Below the pieces are notes generated by a model. It did not search any database and was not told the origin of the DNA. It was given only the letters and a program-made list of their open reading frames with translations. Positions 46,401-58,400 of a stretch of 64,000 bases of DNA are shown piece after piece. Each line of letters starts with the position of its first letter. Position 1 is the first letter of the stretch. The translations under genes and the position numbers were made by a program. Source of the DNA: Podocnemis expansa (lineage: Eukaryota > Chordata > Testudines > Podocnemididae); contig ML681967.1 in the NCBI GenBank assembly GCA_007922195.1, forward strand, positions 11,344,594 to 11,408,593. Direction: 5' to 3'.

Positions 46401-49400
46401 AGCAGATTCATTCTTCTGAGCCAACTCCAAAGGTATGAATTACCTCATCCCATTTTATATTATGCAAATAAAGCAAATGACTCACTCACCCCTCTTTTGC
46501 ATAAAAATGAAGAGGTCATCCAGGAACTCTTTCCGTTCAGGATCACTATCCAGTTCATACAGCTAGGAAATCAAGAAAGATAAAAATATAACAGGCAGGG
46601 AGGGTAATACGATCACATATTGTACTGGGCTTTGGGTGAATGATATAAGGCTGGAATGACATGCTGCCAGAGCTGGGAGCAAATCAACGGTTAAGTTCTG
46701 CATTCCTCTACTGACCATGCTGAAGTGGTAGGAAGTTAAGCCCATTTGGTGGAAGTGGGACTGGGAATACATTGCACTGATCCTTCAGGAGACTGTTCAG
46801 CCCTGCTGAAAATGGTTGTCGATGAAGCAGGGCTGAATTCTGCCAGAGAATGTTGCTATAATGCATGGCTGTTGAGAGGAATGGAGAGAAAAGAAGGGAT
46901 TCTGAGGAACCCAGCTGTGGGAAAGGGGAGAGAGAGACAACTATAACGAACAGAAAACCAGAAAGGAAGGGTGGGAAAACCAACCGGAATGCAACACCCA
47001 GGATATCCCTACATTAAAAACGTTACCGAGACACAGTTGTAGTGGTGCTGTACACACTACAGCAATGGGAGTCGTTCTTCCTACAACCACTTCTCTGTGA
47101 GAAAGTGGATAGACTGACAAAAGACACCTGGGCAGTGTCTACACTAGGCTTAGGTCAGCTTAGTTACATGGCAAATGCCATGACATCTGATGCAGTTCTG
47201 AATAACATAATGACAACCTAACTCCCATAGTGTAAATCAATGGTTTTCCAACTGTTTTTCTTGAGACCCAGTTAAAAAAAAAATCATTTATGCCCACAAC
47301 CCAAAAATTACATTTTTCAGCAATGCATTCCAGTCTTTCACCAGTGGCAGCAGGGCACTCCACAACCCAGGAACCTAAGGGTCTGTGACCCAGTACTCGG
47401 TCCCGATTCATAGTCTGAAAACCACTGGTGTAGATCAGCCCTTGTACTCAGAGCACACTAGTTTCTCCAATCCACATCTTAAAGCCCCTACAGGGGTGCA
47501 ACTTCAAACCTTTCCTCCTTGGAGTTTTTCACTTAGGTGACAATTCCTGAAATGCCTTGAAGAGACAGAGGAAAGACAAGACAAGGATCTCTCATATCGT
47601 GCTAACAAGTAATGCCTGGTGGAAGATGCTTCTCTGAAAAGCTAGGACGTACCTGCACTCATGTTCTGCAGACATATTTTGGCAAAATGCCTTCAAGATC
47701 CAGTGTTTTGGATGCAAGTATTTCTCAGTTTATTTGGGTTTATTAAAGGTGTATTCAGAAAACAAAATCCACTCCTCAGCTTCACCTTCTGACATTTCAG
47801 AAAAGGTGCAGCAGGAGAATCATGCAATTGCTTGTTCCACAGTGAATCTAGTTTTCTTTTGTGGAGGACATGAGGGGGGGAATACCATGTCTGTCTGAAA
47901 GAGATGTAGTGCTAGCAGAAAACATCCCAGGGGTGTTAAACAAAACAGAAATAAAAATGCCTGCATGTGGACGAGAAATGAAGTTGCTGGAATTGTAGAA
48001 ACCATTTTGGCTCCTGGTCGTAGCTGGTCTCTTAGAGAAAGAGTTCAGTGGAAACGCAAAGCCTTAATGGGATAAACATGCATCCGTCTTTCAATCAATC
48101 AATCAATCAATCTTTCTCTCAAGACATGGAGTTTGCTACTCAAAAGTCTATTTCAAAAGAAAATAGGTTTATTGGGTCATTTCCTCAGTTGCCCACCCCT
48201 TCTCACACACTAAGCTAGTGGGAAGGAAATGCATCACAGGATTGGCACAGCAACTACTTACATTCCTTCAAAAAGGGATAGTTTAACTGAAAATACATTG
48301 TCCGTCTGCCATGAAACACACTGCTCCCACAGTTCAAAGAAGTTCAAGAAACTAAATCCTGTACTGCTAGCCAAAGAGGGTGCCTGATCAAAAGTGATAA
48401 ATACTGTAACTGTGACAGCAAGATGGCTTTACTGAAAGCTGCCTTTCCACCAGCAAAAACAATAAAATGGCCTAACTCACAGGTTCAGAGCCACAGAGAT
48501 TGCTCAGTGATTTGCAGTGCACACAGTCCCTCATTTACATTACCCCAAGCCACAGCAGAAATGTCTGAGATTAGCAATCCCTCAACAAACTTGAGGAGAG
48601 GAAAATACCAAAAGATCTCCACCCCAAACCCAGCTCCACACCCATTAAAACCCAATGACCACAGACTTACCTTGGCAAAATCTCGAGAGATCTCTCTTCC
48701 TCGACCGCCGTCAGCTTCTTCACTCCAAGTCAGATTTCCATTCTAAGGAAACAGAAATGACAGGATGAACAGAGTGAATTGTATGGAGAGGGTCTTGGCT
48801 CTGTGAGTGACAATTCCAGATAGTGAAATGAGTACATTTCTAGGGCATGGAGGATGGGGAGGGAGAGAAGCATGTAAGTGAAGAATTATACCACTGTTGC
48901 TGGAAAATGGAAATCCTGCCTACATGCTTGTCAAGCGAAATTTATTAATTGGGATGAAAAGTCAAAAGATACAAAATTATTTTGCAAGAAGGAATTTCCA
49001 GAGAAAATCCATCTTGGGAGAACCAAGGCAGAATTTTTCAGCTTGCCAGCCATCCACCAAGAACGCTCTTGTCAACTTCCCTTTCTGACTGTATGTATGC
49101 CAGAGGCTGGGCACCCCTGGTTCCCTCCAGCCCAAATGCTGGGAAATGCCTGACAATCCTAAGGGTCACAATATTGCACTTGCTAAATATCAGTGATCTC
49201 ACATTCAAAGTGAGGCATCTCTTCATTCACTCTCACTGTAGCCAGCTTCATTTCATTGTTCAAAGCCAAACAAGAAGCAAAGTCAAGAGTGAAGCTTCTC
49301 ATGGTAAGACTGTCCTTAGACAGGTGTGTTCTTCACAGTCTCCAGAGCCCATATTGAAAGCAGCAGGTGCCAAGGATCCATTCTTGTCAGCCTGACCACA

Positions 49401-52400
49401 TGGAGCCTCATCCCTTCTTACTTGCCATCTGACAGGCACTACCCTTACACCAGGCTGGGGGAAAAACTGCAGTCTGGTCTCTTCTAATGCACCCAGCAGC
49501 CCCAGGAATGGGTCAAGGGATGGGTAATGGGGGCAGTAAAGTTGGGACCCTCCCCAGCTCCTCACCCCGCCCCAAGCCTGGTATAGACATGACAATTGTA
49601 CCCAGATCACCTACATGGAGAAGGAAAATTCAGCTCTGCTGTATGACGGCTTATACTTCCCATGAGGCACCACAGAGACACACCTGAGACTCTTCTGCTC
49701 AGCAAATCACTACAGAGAAATAGTTACCAGAACTGCAATACAGCAAGATAGCAGCTGGATACTTAACAGTTTTGGGAACAGAAGGGAGATACAGCCATAG
49801 ATACAGAAAGTCACCCAATCGAGTGATCAGGTGCTCTGGTAAACAGTGGTATTCTACCCAAGGAAGGTTAATGTGATAAATAAATATATTAGTCTTTAGA
49901 AGTGCAGTAGGAATCCCTGTTTGTTAGCCGCACAGTTGCTCAGATCACCTGCCATTCCGGTTACAAATGCGCAGTACTTCATGAGATAGGTAGACGCTAA
50001 AGATGCAAAGAGATTTCTGAAAAAAAGTACAGTATATTTTAATTAGAGTTGCTCCAACATCTGAAATCTTGGAGTCATCTGGCAGCGTCATATACACTGA
50101 ATTACAAAGACAAATAGCGCTTGTCAAAGCAGGCAAAGCTACATTTTCCCTTTAAAACCAGCGGTGGGCAGTCTTAATGCCTGCCGATTTAGTTTGAGTC
50201 AGTAATTCCTGCTGGAAAGTCAATTACCCAGTGAGCCCCATCAGCTGAAAGATATTTAATTGGGGATTATTGCCACTTCTGTTATGTCAGCTGTTTATTC
50301 CAGCAGGTCAATTCCTATCTCTCTAGGAAGAAGTCTGAAGACAGGTTTTGTTCACAGGAGGATTCATCTGGGTATCCTTTGCTAACAGAGATTAAAAACA
50401 CATATTTTTGCTAATTATAGTAACATCCAGCTGCTCTTAACATCCTGATGATGAGAAGCCTGGAAACTAAGATAAACAACAGACCTGGGTGAACAGTGAA
50501 AGTAAAAAAAAATACATGCCAAGAGCTTCAAAAATGATTAGTGATTGTGTCCAAGTCAACAATTTAAAATAATCTGTTTTTCAGAGAATGTTAAACATAC
50601 ACCATCTGAAAATAGGCTCCCCTTTAATATTTGGTATACATGAGTCAAAGCACCCAAATTCACTACAGGCACATTTTAAATACTTGGCCCTGCCTGCTGT
50701 AGTCATTTTACCTTTTGGAAATTTAGGATGGGAGAGAACATGTACAAGTTCCCCAGGCAATGTGAAAAGTACATTAAACCACAAATACATTTTTGCATGT
50801 AGCATACACTAGCCAAAAATGCACCACTGACAACAGGTAACAACCAGGAAAACACTGTAGTGGGAAAAACCGCATGGAGCATTTAAAACATTCTTCAAAG
50901 CATCTGACTAAGTGGGATTTTCTCCCATGAAAGCTCATACAATAAAATTTGTTAGTCTTTTAAGTGCCACACAACTCCTTGTTTGTTTTGCTGATCTAGA
51001 CTAACACAGCTGTCCCTTTGGAACTAGTCTCCAGAGCTTATTTTATGTTTTCTTCATTCTTTTTCTGAATGTACTTCTGATTAGATCTAGAATTTAAAGA
51101 TTAAATCAGGGATAGGGGACCCCTGGCATGTGCCCCTACAGTGGCACAAGAGCCCATTCGGAGTAGCAAGCAGCACCCTCTGCAATGCCACAGAAATTGT
51201 CTCTTACCACCGAAAGCCACTCCAGGCAGCTTCTTTCAGGGGCAGCTGGGGTGTGGAGGGTCTCCACCACGCCCATGTTCCAGACTTGGCACGGAAAGAT
51301 GATGCCTGGAACAGCTTCTCTCCATGGTGCACAGCCACCAAGAAGCCACTCTGGGTAGCTTCTTTTCTTAGCATCCCTGGGGACTACCCAAAAGGAGCTG
51401 CTCAGGCAGTTTCTTTCCATGGCATCCCTGGTGATCCCATCCCCAGGCATGTTGCCAAGAGGAGCCACTGCAGGCAGCTTCTTTCCCTGAGTGGCTCCTT
51501 TCAGTTGCATGCCAGGCAGCTGCCCCCCCCCACCTGCCCCCAGCCATGGCTGCCACCAAATTTTCAGGCAGCCACTGCTTTTATTTCTGTATAGGGAGCC
51601 AGTGGCATGGGCTGACAGTCATGGAAGAAGGGCTGGCACAGGGGCACAAAGGTTGCTGACCCCTAGGTTAAATTGTTTTATCAGAGACATAACCAAGGAT
51701 ATCAAAGTGTCTGACAAAGTGGGATTTTCTCCCATGAATGCTAATACGATAAATAAATCCGTTAGCCTTTCAAAGTGCCACAGGACTCCTTGTTTGTTTT
51801 GCTGAACTAGACTAACATGGCTACCCCTTTGGACCTTCAAAACATGAAGTAGCACTTATTTGCCGCTTAACCTGGAGATCTCAAAGCACTTCAAAGGTGT
51901 GACAGCATCACTACTTCCCTTTCTTTTAGTGACAAGGAGCTAACACCCACTTGACTGTCATTGCAACAGCAATGCAGAGGAACTGAGTGGCTTGCTGAGA
52001 TGGCAGCAGTGAGACAAAGGTGCTGAAGACCCCAGATAATGAGACCTGGGGAAATAAGAGTACCTACCACTGGCTCAGGGGACAAGGCATGCTCTTTTTA
52101 TGATGCGCTAGACTTAATTCTCACATCTTTCCCTTTCACACAATCAGGGTTGCTTCGGGCATAATACAATGCAGAGGCCAGGGACAAAAAGATCAAGCAC
52201 AATTCTTTTCTTTGGTCACTGACTGGAATTAAGTTCCAGAGGGATAACTGCGTTAGTCTGTGCCAGTAAACAAATGAGGAGTCCTGGGGCACCTTAAAGA
52301 CTAACAGATTTACCTGAACATGCTTGGGGGCTGCATAACTGCAGTTAGTGAATTTCAGGCTAGCAAAGAGGGGCAGATTGACAATAGTGGAGAATGAAGT

Positions 52401-55400
52401 CCTGTTTATCCATAGGTCCATAACAGGGGCAACAACAGACAAGCCCACATACGTGACTCACTGATTGAGACCTGAAGGGACTACCTCCTGCCAACAGGAC
52501 CCAGCATTCTGCAGCACCCCTACCCCTGCCAAGCCTACCACAAAGGACCCCCAAGAAGGGACAATTGCAAGGCCAGTTGTCTGATGTCAGAGACCAGGTC
52601 GCTTGGTAACAGACCATGACCCTTCAACTAATTTCAGATAAGCCACCAACAGCCATCAGAATTTCTCAGCGTTCCACCACTAGGGACTTGAGCTTAACTG
52701 ACACATACAAGACATGGAAGGAAGAAAACAAATAGCTACTCAGTGTCAGATGGGAACACTGCCCAATTACTGACAAATAAGTGATTCTACATATTACAAA
52801 AGATCTGGCACAAAGGATATAGCTCCGCATAAGCTTCAGTGTCTCTAACTTGCACTTCTCAGAAAACGTAATTACCCTATGCTGAGAGACCCTTCTTTCC
52901 ATTAACAGCAGGAGACTGAGAAATCAATATCCCTTCCATCAAGCTTCAAAAAGGGGTTTTATAGGTCAGGATACAATGCATTCTGCTTCCTTCCAGTACT
53001 ATTTAAAATTAATATCAAAGGACAAGCTACCACTTTCTCCTGCAATTTGTAACAAGGAAATTTACTTGGTGTTTGAGAAACAGATCATTTCCATAGTTAC
53101 CAGGTGGGATATCACAAACAAAAATTCACTTGAAGTTGCTGAAACATCTGAAAAACCCTAAGAACCCCTCCAATGGCTTGGCTCACTCCTTTGGCATCAT
53201 GCATTAGTAGAAGAAAGGCCAAAAATTCTGTAAATGGTTTGTGCCCGGACAGAGAACATTCAGCCTGCAGGCCGTCCCCAGAACTTGCCTGCCCCATTCC
53301 CAAACACACCTCAAACTCACCAGCTATCAAAATGCTCTCTGCTCCTCCCCAGAGAGGGAAGGCCTGACTTTAGAAACAATTATTAGAGCATATGCTATTT
53401 TAGGATTACTTCCTAGTCACCTGGAATATCTTATTAAAGTGGAGCTCAGATGTCAAAAGCAGTTCAGTTTCCACCTACAAAAGCCAGGAGTTAACTCCTT
53501 CCTCAAAAATAAGTTACTGGGTTAGGTCACTGACCATTACAAACACCTTGTTTTTCGTTCCAGCCTCCTCAAGCCTAAAACTTCTAAATTATTCACCACT
53601 CCCATGACTGGGCTGTTTAGAATTCAGGTATACAAATATTCCTGCTCACTGCACCATGGCCAGCACCTAATTTCCCCAAGAATCAAAAAAACTGCATCCA
53701 GCCCACAGGGACCAGAATCTAAAGGTTCGCCACTCAAAGTCAAAACATTTATATCTCAGGCATGAGATGTGGCTCATGGAAAAGCTCTCTCAATTTTAAT
53801 ATAACTTTGTTATGCAAATATTTTCATGAGACTGAGCTAAAGCCTATGAGGCTATGGAGCTGGACTTAAATCCCACTGTGTATTTATTCCAGGCAAAGCT
53901 GCTGAAATGTTGAAGCACTCAAAAGTGAGGTATTTAGCACACTGTCTTGGGGCCTCATCTAACTTTACCAGTGTACCTCAGACTTGATCTGCATCACTAC
54001 TATTTCAATCCTAGTATTTCTAGACAGATTTCAACCATTTTGGTGGTTTCCCAATGACAAATGCATATCAAGGAACTAAGCTAAATGTTGCTTTGAAAAA
54101 CCCTTTTCTACCCATCCCACTAGCTTAACTGCAAACACTCACTTAATGGGAAATGATTTCAGGACGATCAGAGAATCAACAGAAATTCCTTCTGTGGGTG
54201 GAGCTGAGCCCTAGGAAGTGACACAGATGTCACTATAAAGAAAACTGTTGTACTACAAAACATAAATAAGATCAAGATTACAGCACTGAGCTGCAAACTC
54301 TGAGGCACTGTGAGAACCAAATAATCATCATCACATACACATCTTCCCTTCTCTGGAAGGCCCATGAAAAAAATAGCCCAAAGTCTGGGTGCTGAAATTT
54401 CACGATGCTGACTATTTAATTTTCAAAGAAATCTTTGCTTTGTTGTGTGGGTGGGAAAAAGCCTTTTCCCATACCCCAAAGGGACCCAAGCCTTTCCCAC
54501 CCATGATCGCTTCTAAAGGCAAATGCCTGAGTCATATTTGAAATTTATAAACCCATGTAGATGGAGCTCCACAGGATATAAACTAGCACCAAATCTCTTT
54601 CTTGGAAACTGAATCAAAGCTCTTTGAAAAATTATTAAACTCTCTTGCCACACACTTCAATGATAATAGGGCCAAGAGAACAGCGAAAATCAAGAGACGT
54701 TAAGAGCAGCCTACACAAACACCCATCAAGGATGGTTTAATGGGGGGGGGGGTACTTGGTCCTGCCATGAGTGCAGGGGACAGGACTCGATGACCTGTCA
54801 CAGTCCCTTCCAGTTTCTATAATTCTAAGAGACACTGACTTCTCTTAGATCATAAAAGGAAAAAAAAAAAAAAAAAAAAAGATACCTGAGGCCTGATTTT
54901 CAGGATCAAGTGTGAACAACTGTACACATTTTCATTCACACATGCAATTGTGCCTGTGTATTAGGGTTATCAGGTATTGCCTAGTTTGACATGTCAGTCC
55001 CAGAACATGCACAATTTTGATTTTGTGCATGCACATCAAGTACTAGGGCACACAAATTTACCCAAATATGTGTGTGCAACTGCACACGCCTAATCTTGAA
55101 AACATGGCCGTTAGAGTCAATTTCCATTATTTTTCTGTATTCTTCTACTCTGTAATTTGAGACATTTAGCAAAAACAGCATCTTTGTTTCTGAGACATAT
55201 ATCCTCCCTGGCTGCTTATTTCCCATTTTAAGTTACAACTTCAGTAGTGACCAGAGAAGTAGCCGAACACATGTCATTTGCCAGCTAAGAATGGATTAGG
55301 AGTTCTGATGGGGAATAATGAATTCAAAGGAGGAAGACCAGGTAAGTTATTAAGAATCAAAGAATTTGTTTTCATGGAAGACTTCTGTGCAATAAAGAAG

Positions 55401-58400
55401 AGAAAATAAATGAACGTGTGACACACATGCACTTGCTAGTGGAAAGCATTTGTTTTCCATTACATGACAGCTTTTTAAAGGTAACTTTGAAATGGAATTA
55501 AAAACTTGCATTAGAAGTATGTGCTAACTGCTCTGAATCAGGGCAGGATGCATTTGGCATGTAAAACATAATTCATTTGTTCCTATGATCTCCAGTCCTT
55601 TTTACCAGGTATCCCCTCTAAATGGTACTCCAGCAACCACAACTTTTAAATGACAACAGCAGCCATGGAACTTCTGGTACCCTTTCCATTAGGCAGCTAG
55701 GGTGACCATTGTTCTAAGGCGCTTTGCAAACACAAGCTTTTACGAAGGTGGCTATAAGTCAAGATTTTGAATAGTTACAAGTGGTTTTGAGTACCCTATC
55801 TAAGATGCTCTTATTTATAAGCAGCACTGAGCACCAAAGCTCTGAAAATCAGGTCTCTTTAAAGTGTCAGGTGCTTATGTGAGTCAAGGGCCTAAAAACG
55901 GAGGCACCAAAGATCACAAAGCACTTGAAAATCTTGCCTTCTTCTCTATATTTCATGAAGGGACACAAGTGCTAATGCAGACACTCTGACATCAACAATA
56001 AAAACTTTGCAGTAGCAGACAATGTGGTACTCAACACACCAGCCCAAGTTTGAAGGGGAATTTCTCTAGGACCTCAACTGGAAAGGCAGCTGCAGAACTG
56101 AATGGGTTGCAATCTGCTGAGCAGCAATGCTCTCCCCAGTAACTAGAGAGATGGCTAAGCCATGCTTAAAACTAGACAAGAACCCACACCCACTCATCTG
56201 CTAAAAGCAACATTTTAACGTGCAGAATTAAAATCTCATTTCTTTTCTCCTTTCTACAGGAGACCTCGGCTGTTGAAAAGGTGATGGATTTATATGGGAT
56301 TTGAGCAGTAACATGGAATGGCCATACTGGGTCAGACCAATGAGTCATCTAGCCCAGTATCCCGTCTTCCAACAGTGGCCAGTGCCAGATGCTTCAGAGG
56401 TAATAAACAGAACAGGAAATCGTCAAGTGATCCACACTGTCAGACATTCCCAGCCTCTGGAAAACAGCAATTGCTGCCTATCCTGGCCTATAGCCATTGA
56501 TGGACCATCCTCCATGAACTTATCTAATTCTTTTTTTGAACTCTGTTATAGTGTTGGTCAGTACCAGAAGGGACTGAGTCAAATGCATCCCTCCACCCTT
56601 CTTTGGGAACTGCAGTCTCCTGACAGGCAGCTAACACTCCCTCCTCATTTTGTGGTGACAGAATTCCCACTGCTCAGGTCAGAAGCTGAGCCAACTCTTT
56701 TGTCTGCTGACTTGTTCTACAATTATTTACTTGGCTGTCCAAAGCTGAATAGGTCTCTGAAAGTAACCATACATCAGTGTAACCAGTTATTCGTCTTTCT
56801 ACCACTCTAGTACTAGGCCCCTTTCAGAGGATCTCAGCCTTATGCTATGATGTTAACTTTTTTCCAGAAGACCCCTTTGAAAAATAAAATCACTTTCAAG
56901 AGAAAAAATGCAAACAACTTGCCATTCCAGAATTAAAGGCAAAAACCAGCTAAATATAACTGCAAACATCAGGAGCTTGTGACAAAGTTTTATCCCCAAA
57001 ATCTGATCTAGCTTAAAACAGTTATACGGTACCCCACTGTTGAATGTCCTCTAGGCTCAACATCTGTAGAGTATTAAAAACAGAAGATAATTTTAAAAAT
57101 GCACCTAAGTGACTTTTGTGCTTAGGTTCCATTGAGAGTCAATAGAAGTTGGACTCTTCTGAAAACTGCACCCATTATCTACTATTTGTTGTTCACATAT
57201 ACAAATTTTAGCAGTGGTATTTTTACATCTTAAATAACATTTGGGCTCCACAACCTAAAAAGATGTTACTCCTTCTGGCCACAGCCACAGCAGCATGTAA
57301 TCAGTCTCTCTTCCCAATGCTGTGCCAACAATATTTATGATGCTGGAGCATAAACAAGAAAGCAAGCAAACAAAGCTATACAAGTTCAAATTCCTTTAAA
57401 AAAATAAAGAGAGATGGTAGGAAAGCATTTGTAAATGGTAGAGATATTGAATATTATGAAGCTTCCAAGAAGGGCAGCACAAATCATTTTAAAAGCTGCA
57501 TATTAGTTAATGTAAAAAAAAAAAAAAAAAAAAAAAAGAGAGACTGATGTGTGTGTGGGTAACATTTAAAGAGCAGAAGAAAAATGTCTGCCTGATCTCT
57601 CAGGCATTCAGAGATTACCACACAAGCCACTAGCATCAGCCTGAACCTGTTGTCTTTCAGTTAAATTTTCACTCTCTAGCATGGAGACTGCACCAAAGGA
57701 AGCAAACAAACCAACCTTTGATACTTACCCTACTCAAAGCAATCATGATTCACCAGCTGTATTTTGCACAACATTCATCCGTGCATGTCAAAGTGCTTTA
57801 CAAACAATGGACCACATTCATGCATGAAGCAGAGAACCTCACACCATTATAGTCAGGAAAGCAGGGGAGGTGTGAGTAAAGTTAGTTGTAAACAACCTTT
57901 TTCACTTCCTGGATTTTAGAACAAACTCCTCTGGTCCAAAACTACATGAAGTTGCAACAGACACCAAAGGGTCACATGGCCACTAAGGACAGCTGAAGTA
58001 CAACAGGAACAAGGGGTTTCAAGCATAGAAGCCAGGGTTGAACCCTACCAACATCTCTCTATTATCAGAGAATCCTAGGCCACAGGTTACAACTGAGCAC
58101 CAGAGCTGGCAAGTGTTAGCTCTTATGGTTTGTTGAAGTGGCCTAAAAGGATGGCTGTGGAGCTATGAATCAAACTTACTACAGTCCATAGTCCCCTGCA
58201 AGATAGAGAAGCATTATACTGAAGGATAAGGGTGGTCAGCAAAGCACTGGCCAAGCCAGAAAAAAAAAAAACCTCAGTCTTCCAAGTCAACATGGACACA
58301 CAAGCCTCTGCCTCAACATGACCAGCAGCTACTGAAAACGAGTAATATAATGCCCATCACTACAAACCCAGGTTTGCATCTTGTAAGGCTGCTACAGTGT

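Larger units (their letters stand above)
29346..46489 (-). other. ARID3B: ARID3B intron 3 (17.1 kb)
   Basis: Longest intron, splitting the ARID. Contains a MITE-like element (29830-30326), L2-like tail (33520-33690), CR1 (35567-36572), MIR-like piece (36625-36755), A28 run (37393-37420), SINE (39700-39830), foldback (41166-41372), CR1-L (44560-45325) with an adjacent family A arm, and a hAT-like element (45626-45822). 30330-33500, 37421-39690 and 41373-44430 hold nothing else that I recognise except a possible MITE fragment at 32570-32770. Confidence 0.8.
46563..48670 (-). other. ARID3B: ARID3B intron 2
   Basis: 2.1-kb intron holding a MITE interrupted by a hAT-like element (47136-47444). 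A short CAAT tetranucleotide repeat lies near 48090-48112. Nothing else was recognised. Confidence 0.85.

Noticed and set aside
48085..48115. CAAT repeats shared with 5463-5481, considered as a linked repeat family
   Set aside because: Simple tetranucleotide slippage is enough to explain both.
51130..51594. 154-codon open frame
   Set aside because: Falls wholly inside the hAT-like element 51107-51665 and arises from its internal repeats.
56301..56810. 169-codon open frame
   Set aside because: Overlaps a CR1-type 3' UTR repeat that is non-coding.
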